Assembly (NCBI GenBank): GCA_964036155.1 | Contig: OZ038423.1 | Coordinates: forward strand, 11,671,249-11,735,248 | DNA length: 64,000 bases | Source: Diploscapter coronatus | Taxonomy: Eukaryota > Nematoda > Chromadorea > Rhabditida > Rhabditidae | Reading direction: 5' to 3' | Shown: positions 24,821-36,773 of the stretch, piece after piece | Layout of the letters: each line of letters opens with the position of its first letter | Position numbering within the stretch: position 1 is the first letter of the stretch | Made by a program: the position numbers and the translations under genes | The notes under the pieces: generated by a model | Seen by the model: only the letters and a program-made list of their open reading frames with translations | Databases searched by the model: none | What the model was told of the DNA's origin: nothing

Positions 24821-25114
24821 CAGTGGCTGACAAAGGTATTTGATATTTTGCATAGTGGCTAATTATGGCCTACTGCGCGGGTGATACTTGAAGGTATAGG
24901 GTCCAAAAATTATCACGAGTTCCCATGGATATGTACTTGATATCGGTCAAGTATCATCCCGATTAGATTTAAAGATAAGGGACTTGCGGATTTTCCTCGA
25001 AGAATGATTGCTTACCACTTAAGGTATTACTAAGCCAAAGGTAGTTCGATTCGGTTACTCTTTGATAGAATTATCCGACTTTTTCTGAGTATGCAAAACT
25101 TTTGTCAGCCACTG
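24821..25114. mobile_element. Tc1/mariner-like MITE, 294 bp
   Basis: The left end CAGTGGCTGACAAAGGTAT and the inverted right end (reading CAGTGGCTGACAAAAG on the other strand) form terminal inverted repeats that also share TTTTGCATA further in. TA precedes the left end; the right flank reads CA, so one target-site copy has decayed. No transposase ORF is present, so it is non-autonomous. A second, diverged copy of its left half lies at about 55112-55242. Confidence 0.8.
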
Positions 25115-25212
25115 CAGAAATAACATGAAATAGCAGCGCCAAATTGATGACCCGTCCTTAGCTTGAAAAAAATGAGGAAAATTCAAATTCAGAATCGAGT
25201 GATATTTTCTTG

Positions 25213-26473
25213 TTATTCGTTTTGGAGATTATCCTTGTTTGAAGCGGAAGACGTGCTGTGTAGATCTGAAATTTTATTTTTTTTTTTTGTAAAACTCACT
25301 AAAATTCACCTATTTCTGATCCAGAAGTGTGTAAATCGTGCAGTGAATCAAATAAGGCCAAGGGAGCTTCGCCAATTAAGGGCTGATGAACGTCAGTTAA
25401 AGAATGTAAGCTTAAAAATATAAATCTCCTAATGCTTTAAAACTAATAACCTTTTCCGTGAGCTTTCGATATTAGTTCCCGATTCAAGTTTACTGATCTT
25501 TCTATCATTATCATCTATAGCATTGGGTTCCTGAGTATTCTTCCGATTTGGCACTTCTTCAGTAATTATCTGAAACGTGCAATTCATTTAAATTCATTAA
25601 TTTAATATCACCTGAGTATGTTTATCTCTGCTTTCCAAAGTAATAACGCATGCGATAATCAATAGAACGCACCCAACACCCATTAATATTGGTCCGACGT
25701 ACTTAAGTTTAAAGTTAAAATTAAATTATAACGCTTAGAACATACCTGCATACTCTTCAACTGATACTGAATGAGTTTATCTCGATAAGAAACCTCGTTT
25801 CCATCTATTATTTCCACTCTCTAAAAGGTAACTTTAAAGATTCGAAGTTTTCATAATTACCTCAGAAAATTGTTTATCAAAGTATCCTAAAATCGCCATT
25901 GCCAATCCGACCGCAATAATGATGCATCCAAATATCACTGCTCGACAGGCAGCCCATATTGTCTGAAAATACCGATTAAAAAAGTAATTAGAATAATTTA
26001 ACCTTCCTATTACTGTTCAAGAATGAGTGATAATATCGTAATTTATCTTCGAATAAATTCTTCAGTAATAAAATATGGTTATGCATTTTCCTACAGAATG
26101 AAAATAATCGAAGAGAATTTATTTGGAAAAGGAAGGAAGAATGTTCCTCTATTGTGTTTTTGCAAGTGAATGGGCCAGCTCTTATCCTGCCTCTTTTCAG
26201 TTAGGTAATCCATTAAAGGCTTCTCGCCATTTTAGGCAATGCTTTATTCATTCATTCATTTTTTCGTACCTTTGGGTCTGCTTTCTTCTTGATGATAATT
26301 CGAGGTTTCTTTTTCTTTTCACTTCGAACTTGTGCAAGATACCTAAAGTTTAAAATATGTTGATTTTCTACATCTTAACGATACCTATGTTTATCAGCTG
26401 GTTTCTGATTTAGATCGGCTAGATTGATTTTCCCGAGGCCTAAAGATACGCCTCGCGCTGCTAACATAGCCAT
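25213..26473 (-). CDS. TMEM200-like two-pass membrane protein
   Basis: 233 residues from eight exons (minus): 26473-26385, 26342-26270, 25962-25861, 25820-25746, 25701-25612, 25569-25451, 25410-25310, 25265-25213. It has a basic N-terminus (EKKKKPRIIIKKK), then a first membrane segment (VIFGCIIIAVGLAMAILGYF), a loop, and a second (YVGPILMGVGCVLLIIACVI) followed by ESRDKHTQII. The GxAMAxxGY and GPxxMGxG...AC....E.RD patterns are those of the TMEM200 family, whose role is poorly known. The acidic Ser-rich C-terminal tail is shorter than in vertebrates. The start lies 15 nt after a TTTCAG acceptor. The family call is by motif memory. Confidence 0.7.
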
Positions 26474-28047
26474 GATTCAGCTAACCATCTGAAATATGAA
26501 CATCATTTTGAAGAAACCCTGGAAAATCGATAATTTTGAGGAAAAGTTTCTGAAACAGAGGTTTTCGGGCTCGTCAAAAGTCGTCTCAAATGTCCTAAGC
26601 CGGATATGATTAGACAAAGAAACAAAGAGGAAAAGACGCAGAGACAAATTTAAAGGAGACTTCCTCAAAATAACTGCTTGAAGAGTATAATTTGCGCACC
26701 ACTGCATAACATTCACATTCAACTCTCGTTGCGGCAGCTCGAAAATAAGCATTCATTTCCTCAGGCTTAGTTTCTTCCACTTTCCTTCTCTAACTTCCTT
26801 CCCTCTCTCACAAAAAGAGACTCATTCTCTAATCTAAACTATCCGAGTCTTAAAGTTAATATAATTAAGTTCAAGGGGATCACAACATAATAAGAAAGAA
26901 TCAGCTTAAGCGAAGGGATTTCATATATCCTCTATCCACCCTCACAAAGCGTAATGCACACAAATTCACGCAACCATAAAATCAGGATGAATGAATCTCG
27001 AATCCCAATCTGCCAGTTTTCAAGCTTTCTGCTCTTTTCCCCTTTCCCTTTCCCCTTTCTCATTGAAACCCCGCCCACCAAAAAGCTTATCCCAAAATGA
27101 TTTCTCCCCAGAGGAAAGGCAAATCTGAAAAATCAACATAAAAATATGTGTTCAAGGGGAATTTAGTTGAAAATATACGAGAAAAAAATGCCATAATATC
27201 GTGGCAACATTCAGAAGATTCTACCAGAAGGCTAATTGAAAACCGATGTGAGGAGAAATAGTGCAGAAATGGAAGGGAAATGAGAGAAGCAGAAAAAGAA
27301 TTAGAATGCAATATGAGATGGAGAAGAATTACTGCAGACAAAATAGAATTGAGCATCGAATTGAGTGGAAGAATGCCAATAATAATTGGAGAAGAAATGG
27401 ATCACTCAATTTTCCTTTCAAAGAAAATTTTCCAGAAAAAAGGTGGAATCGATATTTAGCTTGATGAATATTTAGCTGCTACAAGTCATTCGAGTTATTA
27501 TAGCCTGTGCCTTTCGGGGAGTTGTGTTTTTCTGTCCCAGGACAATTTGTATGGAGGTCTTGTGAATCAATGCAGGGCTTTCCCCTTCCCGTCTAATTTA
27601 GTATTCATTTCAAAGACTGCGAAAGACGCACATCATTTGTGAGGAAAAATAGAAAAGAACTCTCAGATCAAAGAATTGCGGGACTTAAAAATCTTGTGCA
27701 ATTTGTGATAAGTCCCCGAGTTCCATTGTTTTCCTCCCGATATATAAGAGCTGAGGGCTTATTTTGATGCATTCTTCCTCTCTCTCTTCCCTCTCATAAT
27801 AAGCACATTCCTCCCCCCTCTCTAATCTCTTTTTCAATACACGTCTGTGATTGCCATTCACACAATGCATTTTGCACTACATTTTCAATTTACATATCAT
27901 CGTTTTGAATATTTTGAATATCAAATCAAATATTTTTTCCGTAAATTTGATTTATCACCTCAAAAATGCTCGTCTGGTTGGGTAAACTATTGTTTGAGTT
28001 GAAGCCATAAGTCCGTGGGTGGGTGCGTTTAATTCCGAGATTTAAGG
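26474..28047. other. Intergenic between divergent TMEM200-like and pyridoxal kinase genes
   Basis: 1.57 kb holding the promoters of two divergent genes. It has CT-rich runs (27040-27060, 27770-27830). Short ORFs here have no domain or splice support. Confidence 0.45.
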
Positions 28048-30035
28048 ATGAGCTCTGATTTGGATGCGGCTTTGCAGAAGTCAAGAAACAAACGAGTTCT
28101 GTCGATTCAGAGCCATGTGGTCCACGGCTATGCGGGCAACAAATGTTCCGTCTTCCCACTGCAGGTATAATAGAAACGATTTTTCCGCAAATAATTAAAG
28201 TAGTGCGATGAAAGCTATTAAAAATTGTCAATTTAAAAAAAAGTTTTTTTTTTTTTTTAAATTTAATATGATATTATCGTGCTACTTTCATTATGATAAA
28301 AATATCTTACCCTCCAAAACTAGTAATCATGCTTTAGATGAACGGTTTCGAGGTGGATTTCATCAACAGCGTGCAATTCAGCAACCACGCGGGTAACGTC
28401 TTCTACAAATCACTTCCTACAAGTAATTTTATGTGTTTGTCTATGTTAATCGCATAATAATTCGACTTTTAATTATAGTCTCAGATTAATTTTATAATTA
28501 TATCAGTGATAAGTTATAATTTAATGTAGATTACAACACAGCATGAATGTATGAATGATAAGTTGCCTGAAGCATTATGTACGCTTCGAACTAAATCTGC
28601 CTGTTGAATATGAATGAGCGATGAGATCAAATTAAAACATGCTAGATTACACATTTTCAGGATACGCGCACGTGAAGGGACAGAAGCTGACGGACGCAGA
28701 GCTGTCTGAAATGTACGAAGGACTCAAACTCAATGATTTGCTTCATTACACGCACATTTTGACGGGTATCTAAATTATTTGATCTGAAAATATCTAAATT
28801 TAAAAAATCAAGGTTACTGTGGCAATATTACTTTCCTGCAGAGAATTGCCGACGTGGTCAAGGATATTAAACAGCGCAATCCTCAGGCTATATTTGGTAT
28901 TTCAATTGAAAGTTAACAAGCTTAAAAGTTCACTTAAACTGATTATTTCAGTCTGCGATCCAGTGATGGGTGATAATGGACACTATGTATATTTAGAAAA
29001 CACCTGACTTTAATTTATCTAAAATTTTAAGTACTGTCCTCCCGACCTGATGCCGATTTACCGAGATACGATCGTGCCGCTCGCAGATGTGCTCACGCCG
29101 AACGCTTTCGAATTGGGGTACGTTAAAAGTTGACGCCATCTTGAAATCGGCGCCTTCAAAAACTGACGTCATCGGAATTTTGCAGAGAATTGACCGGAAT
29201 GCAAGTGGACACAGAGGAATCCTGTCTGCAAGCGGTCAACAAGATCCATGCATTGGGCGTGCGAACTGTCGTGGTGACGAGTGGAATCGAGAAGGCGCAG
29301 AAAGAGGGACATCTCAATTGCTACACTAGCATTAGGGGTACTTAATAATATTTTAACTTAAATAACGAACGGATCATCACAACTCAATGCTCAATATAAG
29401 CCCTAAATTAAGACTGATTACTTTAGCTTTTCGCTGCATCGCATAAATTTAAAGAAGAAACTTGGTGTCATTTTTCTTTGAAGGATTAATTTCTGGGTCC
29501 TTTAGAGCCGAATGGAGATACGGTGCGTACCCGATTCGTGTTTCCCCGTTTGGACGGAGCTTTCGTGGGAACAGGCGACGCATTCACCTCGCTGCTGCTC
29601 GTGCGACTCGACGACTGCAACGGAAATGTGGCCGAGGCTGTCGGGCAGGTCCTCGGCTCCATGCAGGCACTCATCAGAAGAACCAGCGAGTTTGCGCAGA
29701 GTAAAGATTTTTTTTTTTCAACTTACTTTTTTTTTAAAATTTTATTAGTGTATCTTATAAAGTGGCACAAATCAAAATTTCTTGTTTAAAATACTCTATC
29801 ATTATATAAGTTAATAATAATTAGTCATATTTTATTTTTTTCTGAAAGATATGATCCCCAATTTGTATCAATTTAGATACTAGAATGTAGTTCACTAAAA
29901 AATCAATGATGTAATTGATTTTCAGATCAAGTTGATTCGAATTCCCGTGCAATGTGTGAGCTGAAGCTGATCGAATCGAGAAAAGACCTCCTCGTTCCAG
30001 AGCAGAAATTCCAGGGAGAGAGAATCGAGATTTAA
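28048..30035 (+). CDS. pdxk: Pyridoxal kinase
   Basis: Ribokinase-fold enzyme that phosphorylates pyridoxal, pyridoxine and pyridoxamine with ATP to give PLP and its relatives in the cytosol. Exons: 28048-28164, 28338-28392, 28661-28765, 28813-28896, 28952-28986, 29032-29117, 29186-29337, 29506-29700, 29926-30035; 312 residues, the usual size. Motifs in order: [17 protein letters not shown] (substrate loop), [45 protein letters not shown], and the anion hole/catalytic base [13 protein letters not shown]. The start ATG follows ATTTAAG by one base. All catalytic motifs look intact. Confidence 0.95.
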
Positions 30036-30290
30036 AAAAAAAAAATCCTTAAAGAACTAAATAGTAGAGTCACTAGCTTTCAGACTCAAATTTCTATCAG
30101 AAAGTTATTGTAGGAGATTCGATTATTATTTCCGTACAATTTTATTTTAGCCGGTGTTATGACTTCATATTGTGTGTTCAGACGGACTTAACTATATTAT
30201 TCATTTATATTGCCATTATTCAAGTTCACTTATTTGCTATTTTTAAGCCTTAAATATAATAAATTATTTATTTTCTTTTGGAGAAAAATG

Positions 30291-31157
30291 TCATGATCCA
30301 GTTTCGAATTTATGAAGTTGGTTGATAAGGTGCTTCATCTAAATCAGTTTACATTAAATGGCACTAAATTTTACGGATAAATACATGGTGTTCCATAATT
30401 ACTCGCCACTCGATTCAAACCGTCCTATTTCAGATACTCTATATTAATATCAGTTAAATTTGGTAATTTTGAAATCTCCATATCAAAATTAGTATCCACG
30501 CTGAGTTTAATGAATTTTGAGTACATTATTTTGAAGTTACGATGTCATCTCCAAGTATGCTGTCGCAGACTTTACAAAGAGAAAATCTTAATGTTGTAAT
30601 AAAGCAGGTGATTGAAAATTGTGAAATACGAATGTGCTTTATCAACCGGCTTAGGAAATTAGTTTAATCTAAAATTTGAGTTATTTCGAACAGTCCTCAC
30701 ATCGCTAAGATTCCAAGTCTAACGATGGCAAGTATTTTTTATTATCAATAAGTTACGACAAGAAATCAGCCTCTTATCAGTGATAAGAAGAATGTAGTTA
30801 TGATAATATGAGTTTTTCATAATCTACTGATGCATCGTTTCAAAATAATATCCTTTGGTAGAATTTTTGATTTGGAGAGCTCAACACATAGAGGCTTGAA
30901 ATGAGTGGCAGATAATTATGAAACATCCTGTACCTCAGTCTGATTAAATTCATAAACTTCAGGTCTATTATTAGTGTCATTCGTGTGAAAGACAACTTCA
31001 ACAATTGGCTGCAATAAATTAGGCGATGAGCTACATGAAGATGAAGCCTAAATTTTATATTTATCTAAACCAAAAATAAATTTGAATTAATAACCTTCAA
31101 ACTCCAATCGTAAGCCGCTAGTTTAGAGCTTGAACTTGAATTTGAATTATCTGCCAT
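30291..31157 (-). CDS. COMMD6: COMMD6-like COMM-domain protein (74 residues)
   Basis: Small subunit of the COMMD/CCDC22/CCDC93 (Commander) endosomal recycling complex, by family. Exons (minus): 31157-31095, 31047-30934, 30338-30291. The protein is essentially a bare COMM domain: KLAAYDWSLKASSS, LLQPIVEVVFHT, then EVYEFNQTEMKHLINQLHKF, matching the W-x-L/V core and the terminal amphipathic helix. COMMD6 is the one family member that is little more than a COMM domain, hence the name. Intron 2 (30933-30339, 595 nt) contains the 547-bp inverted-repeat element at 30384-30930. The gene is convergent with pyridoxal kinase, with stop codons about 255 bp apart. Confidence 0.75.
30384..30930. mobile_element. 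547-bp terminal-inverted-repeat element in a COMMD6 intron
   Basis: The left end CATGGTGTTCCATAATTACT and the inverted right end (CAGGATGTTTCATAATTATC on the other strand) form imperfect TIRs of about 35 bp. The inner part matches as CCACTC..TTCAA. TA flanks both ends (30382-30383 and 30931-30932). No long ORF is present, so it is a MITE or decayed Tc1/mariner-type element. Its ends differ from those of the 24.8-kb element, so it is a different family. Confidence 0.8.
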
Positions 31158-33443
31158 TTTCACTCATGAAACAATGTTTAGATTTAGAAATATAACGCAT
31201 AAATATTAATTCCTTGACATTTAAAAGCAGTACAATTTATGCACCAGAGTCATAACATTATACATCATATTGTATAGAAATGCAAATATATTCAAATTTA
31301 GGCACTTCTAACCTATATATTTTCGAGTTCGACTCGATTTTAGACATAGACAAAGCCCCGCCTATTTTTTCAAAGCTTCATCCTCTAGCGATCACATTTC
31401 TCATGTTGAATATATGGAAATGCGAATTGGAGAAATGTTCGTTTCTTCAAAAGTTCGACTCAATGGAAATTTGATCTTTTTCTTATTATGGTGAAGCTCC
31501 TTTTCCATTTACAGACGAATTTTGACGCAACCCCTAATAAAAGTGATGAATTATCAATCTTTTTCATTCTTTTCTCTATGAAAATCTATTCCTAGAACAC
31601 CTAAAATGTACCCCCTTTACGGAGTGTACTCATATTCAATGACACACCAGCAGCTTATGTATAGAAGCATGTTTACCTAAAGAGGAAATGAGTTGAGTGG
31701 CCAGTTACAAGCGGGTATTCAGGTGTCAATTACAATGTACCTGAGGTCCATTTTCTCTGAAACAAACGTAGGGACTTCTTCCAAGTCCAATGATCAATGC
31801 ATGCTTCCGGGAGATAACGCTTCTTGCCTTCTTCGTGTTTTGTCTTTCAAATCTTTGTCCTTTTCTTTTTTCTCTTGTGTGCATAGAATTGGATATGTTG
31901 TTACTTTTGCCGGAAATGGCTGTTTCTAGGATTTCATATTTGCTTAATATACCCTTTTCATATTGAGTTATATCCTCCCCCACCTAGACTCATCGTTGAT
32001 GTGCTCATTTTCGAGTCCATTCCAGCATTCCCACGCCAGTCATCATTCTTCCATTCTTCTTCCCCATCTTATTCCACTCTTTTCATTGCCTTTTTAGGTA
32101 GCAATTCGCAATATGCCTGAATTTTTTCGCCAACTTGACTTGTGATTTCTTCTTTTTAAGAAATATTCCTGCAGAAAGTCTGGAATCTGGAATTATTAAC
32201 TGCTGGAATATCCAGCAGGTGGGTGCAATCGGAATCTGAGCCTTCTAGACCACAGTAATGAAGAACGATGATGCTATCATTTTGGATCATTACCATATTT
32301 AGAGGTAAGTCAAAAAGTTCGGTTCTTTTTTTAAGCTTTACATATTCTGCAATCATGACATAGCAATCATTTATCATTCTCTATTTCCTTTGAATTTTCC
32401 TTTGGGAGTTCCCCAGCTTTTCCTCTGCAAGACATCTATTACTCCCTCATGCAGAAAAAACGAATATCTTCATATCATAATCATAGAAATTATTCCATAC
32501 CATTTAAACTCATTGAAGATCTCGAGAGATTTATCAAAATCTGCAGAAATGTTGAAGTTTCAAAGTCAAAAGTTCAAGAATTAACTGTTGCCCTAGAAGT
32601 ATACGATTTGGGCCGAGAAAATATGGATATTCACACCCTTCCTCACGCCTTCTGAAGATTAACTCCAATGCTGAAGTGCCATACCTCTAACGGTCCTTTG
32701 TTTTAGTAAATCTCCACTTCAAAAATCCAACTTCTCGTAGAAACTTTCAGCTTCCAAAGCTTGCAGCATTTAACCATTTTTTTGGCTGAAAACTTCCATC
32801 TTAAATGAAGATAAACTTTTATTGAAGAATGGAATCCACTTGTATTTTCTGCATCTTCATGTTTCATAAGATTTGCCCGTTAATTTGCTCATTGGTTATT
32901 TATAAAATGGGCGGCTTTCCTGCAAACTGAGAGACCCTTAAGTTCATTCAGAAATATTCCAATTCACTCATCTTTTTGTCTGACCAAATTTAGTCTCATT
33001 GATCTTATTGGAGCTAAATGAATTGCAGCATGAATCATTCATAACTCCTGCTTCGAAAACTTCCTGAACCGACTAATTTTGTGCTGTTTCTGCAGAAACT
33101 TGTCTTTTCACCAAAAGTATCATCCTTTCTTTTCGTTTGTTCGGCTTCAAACCACGATGAATTGTTAATGTCGAGTGCATCAAACACAAAGAATGTCTCG
33201 CCTCACTCACATAGTTTTCTTCTAACTTCATGTTATACGTAAATTTTGAATTACAATATAAACATTTATGCAACTTCTTCTTATTTCCATGAAAAATGCG
33301 CATTTTCTCTCAATACTTCATCATCAATTGATTTTCCCAGGAGAGGGGCGTGGTCTTCGTTTCCGTTCCACTAGGTGCAAGTCGAGCAAGAATTCCTCAA
33401 GAATTTTCACAAGTCTTCCAAATCCTAGTCTTATATTTCAGTC
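31158..33443. other. 2.3-kb intergenic region, no gene supported
   Basis: Several 60-85 codon ORFs occur on both strands (for example 31726-31983 minus and 32449-32655 plus). None has a recognisable motif, a splice context or a partner exon. The right end should hold the promoter of the nAChR gene. Confidence 0.4.
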
Positions 33444-35795
33444 ATGATTCTTATCATTCTCTTAGCCATTTTGTCAGAATGCATTTTAGCCAAAAGGGGT
33501 AAGAAAAGTCGTCTAATTACAAAAGAGATCCCGTAAATTTTGAGGAGTCTGGGCCGGAGATCAAGAACGCCGACTCTATGCGAAATTAGAGGAAGGCTAC
33601 AATAAATTGGCTCGTCCTGTGAAGAACGACTCTGAACCTGTTCTAGTCATGCTTGGACTTGACTATCAGCAAATTCTCGACGTTGTATGTAAAAGTTACA
33701 GTAATCGTTAGTCATATGCTCTACTTTAGGATGAAAAGCACCAAATCATGCATTCGAATGTTTGGCTGAGATTTGTAAGTTTCACAAGTTTTATCAAAAT
33801 GTGAAATATGTAAAATACGTGTCTTCTTGAAAACGTTCCTCTTTGCTCATCAAAAATGAGCCGCAACCCAATTGAAAGCCCGCTCCCATAAATGTGAATG
33901 GCTGGGAAAATGATAGAAGAAGGAATGATGAAAGAGTCAAGGCACACAGCGTGGGAACTTAGAATTCATTAGGCACATAAGAAGTTAAACACCAATTTAA
34001 TCGATCGATCTCAAAATGACCGTTTTCAGAGCTGGGTCGACAATTACCTTGTAAGTCATGCGGAAAAAACTGATCTTCATCGAATTTTAGACTTGGGATC
34101 CTCTGGAATACGGTAATATCAAAGAAGTTCGCATACCCATTGAGAAATTGTGGAAGCCAGGTTCAAAATATCGTCTTCTAAAAATTAATTAATTTTGAAT
34201 AGACGTTCTTCTTTATAATAGCGTGGACCAGCAATTTGACAGCACGTGGCCAGTGAACGCTATAGTTCTATAGTTAGTGATAATTATCACTTATAATTCA
34301 TCGCGAATTTATCAGCAATGGCAATATCACCTGGATACCTCCAGCGATAATTCGATCTTCGTGCAGCATCGACATTGAGCTATTCCCCTTCGACACTCAG
34401 CATTGCTCGATGAAATTCGGTTCATGGACGTATTCTGGCTTCTTCACGGATTTGTTGAATTCGACGGTATCTGCTGGGACTTACAAGCCAAACGGAGAGT
34501 GGGAATTATTAGGGCTCACCAGCACGCGGAGTATTTTCTACTATGATTGCTGTCCAGGTTTGAAAGTTCATCTCTTTTTAATATAATAGTTTAATTTTTA
34601 GAGCCATATTACGATGTGACTTTTACGATATCGATCAGAAGAAGAACATTGTATTACGGCTTCAATTTCGTCCTTCCATCAATGTTAATTTCTGCATTAG
34701 CGCTGTTAAGTTTCACTCTACCTGCAGATTGTGGAGAGAAACTGAATCTCTGTAGGCTTTATGCCAATTTTAAAGATCAGTGTAAAAATTGAGGTGTGAC
34801 AATATTCATGTCCTTGTGCGTCTTCATGCTGATGGTCGCAGAAGCCATGCCTCAGACTTCTGACTCGCTGCCTTTAATAGGTGAATTAGCATTTTCAAGA
34901 AAAACACAAGCCAAGTTATTTTTAAGAGGTCTATTTTTCGTGCATAATGTTCGAAGTGGGCGCGAGTGTGGTTGCAACAGTATTTGCATTGAATCTACAT
35001 CATCGCTGTCCCGAAAGTTACATTCCTATGGGACCTTGGGCAAGTCGTAAAAAGTTGATCTTCATTAAAATTTCGTCTTCCAGACTCGTAAAATCCTCCT
35101 TGAAATTCTGCCGACAATTTTGGGCATAGAACGACCCGAATTATTTGACGTGCAGGCGCACAACTACGAGAATCTGCTGGACGAAAGGAGAAAGAAACTG
35201 AGAGCTTCACAAGGGGAAGCCGTGGTGCCCATTCTCAAGAACTTCACGAACAGCTACTCGACGATCATCGAGCACAAGAATAAGGCGATTCACCTGGATT
35301 TGACCACTAATGACAAGAGTAAGGCGTTTGATCAGTAGCTTATAAGTTATCGTCCTCTTTCCAGAAGTTTCCCCTGAAAAGCGACCTCGACCCCACCAAC
35401 TTCCCGGCGACAGAAGTTCATATCCGATTGCAAACAGCACACTGATTTCCCTATCTCCATTAAACAACACATTCTCCCGAATAATGGCTATGAACGGAGA
35501 TGCCAGCAATAAAACTCCCATTGGATTGAATCGGATAACTCTGGACGAGAGACAATACCACCATATCATAGATGAACTCAAAATTATCTCGACCAGAGTC
35601 CGAAAGGAGGTGAGCACTTGATCAATTGTAAACGGCTAATCAATGATACAAATATAGGAAGCAATACATGAGGTCAGGGCAGACTGGATCTTCGCTGCGA
35701 AAGTTATCGACCGGATTTGTCTCTACACCTTCACAACCTTCCTCGTCATTTGCACTTTCCTTATCTCCTACAAGGCTCCTCATCTATTTGCATAA
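33444..35795 (+). CDS. Nicotinic acetylcholine receptor subunit, alpha type (Cys-loop LGIC)
   Basis: Plasma-membrane ligand-gated cation channel subunit of 536 residues. Exons: 33444-33498, 33545-33684, 33730-33774, 34030-34050, 34091-34160, 34203-34272, 34316-34557, 34602-34751, 34794-34880, 34927-35039, 35084-35318, 35365-35609, 35658-35795. It has a signal peptide (1-17), a Cys-loop with exactly 13 residues between cysteines (about 150 and 164, core [13 protein letters not shown]), and vicinal cysteines in YYDCCPEPYY, which define an alpha subunit. TM1 is [20 protein letters not shown]2 starts at GEKLNLCVTIF; then TM3, a long cytosolic loop and TM4 ([15 protein letters not shown]). The last extracellular/TM arrangement resembles the ACR-16/EAT-2 side of the nematode family. 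Splice oddities: intron 10 starts with GC (35040), and introns 1 and 8 end in GAG. Confidence 0.93.
34277..34290. promoter_or_regulatory. Perfect GATA palindrome in an nAChR intron
   Basis: GTGATAATTATCAC is a perfect 14-nt palindrome with two opposed TGATAA cores, inside the 43-nt intron 34273-34315. A function is only possible, not shown. Confidence 0.3.
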
Positions 35796-36773
35796 ATCAT
35801 ATCTTTCCAACTTCGTTTTAGGATGCTTATTTTACACGCTATTCTCCCCTTTCCCTACTACTTCCCTCCCGCTGCTGAAGGCAACGGGGTAGAAGGAAGA
35901 ATAAAGCTAGGAGCCGCAAATGGTTTTGCAAAATTCCTAATTTTCAGCAATTTTTCACTCCAAATAATCAAATTCGACGTAGCTAAGGCATTCGCAAAGG
36001 GAAAAATAAAATACAAATAATTTCTGACCGAGATAATTAGCCAAAACCAATTAGCGAAACGAACAGAATTTTCTTCCCCCACCGGTAATTATCTCGAGTG
36101 TACGTGCACTTTCTGATATCATTTTTTGGCCAAGGTTCAATTTCTATTAATGGCTCATCGAATCTGATGACTTTTCGTAACCCCCCACTTTAAAGGGTAC
36201 TTGCTTCCCAACTTTTAAGTTCAAATGATCACTTTTTGGGCAAAAGCGAAAAATGCAAGAGAGGGAAGTTTGCGGTCCTTAAGTAAAGCCTGGGTGTGAA
36301 AAGAGGGCTCTCTCTTTTTCAAGCGTGGAATGGGTTGGAAAGAAGAGAATAGCGTGTTTTAATAATTCGGGTTTAATGAATGAAGATCTCAATAGCAGAT
36401 AATCAGAATTACAATATTGTTATGTAAATAAAATATTTTGACAAAGAGAAAATTCAAGATCTCGAAGAAGTAGCTGTTCTATTGCACTTTGATCTAGTTC
36501 CAAGGATCTATCGATTCGCAATTTATCATTCCCATTGGGAAGATTGAGGATCAGGAGGGAACTCGGGAGGATAAAAGAAATCCCTCAAATCACTAAGTCC
36601 CAGAGCCATGGGTTACATGCACAAACAATATATATCGACTTGTCTTTTTCTTGTTCGAATCATTTTCGTTGTTTTGAATTCATTTCACTATGATGAGTCA
36701 CATATTTTGTGAACACTTTCGTCATTCAGACAGTACTATTGTGCACTATTTTCAGTCCTAATTTCAGCCAAAA
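35796..36773. other. Intergenic, contains a dispersed repeat copy
   Basis: 3' flank of the nAChR gene and promoter of the ET-module gene. A repeat copy lies at 36121-36280. No coding exon was seen. Confidence 0.45.
36121..36280 (-). repeat. Dispersed repeat family R1, copy 1
   Basis: Read on the minus strand, this matches 60637-60800 in order over several blocks: ATTTTTCGCTTTT, AAAAAGT, GGAAGCAAGTACCCTT, AAAGT and GATTCGATGAGCCAT. Spacer lengths differ slightly. No ends or ORF can be defined. Confidence 0.65.

Noticed and set aside
26003..26094. Extra TMEM200-like exon (MHNHILLLKNLF...)
   Set aside because: Its frame does not fit the preceding exon, while skipping it joins 26270 to 25962 in phase.
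33073..33303. Minus-strand ORF with a Cys-x-x-Cys that hints at a zinc finger (HKCLYCNSKFTY)
   Set aside because: The histidine spacing is wrong for C2H2, and no flanking exons or repeats of the motif exist.
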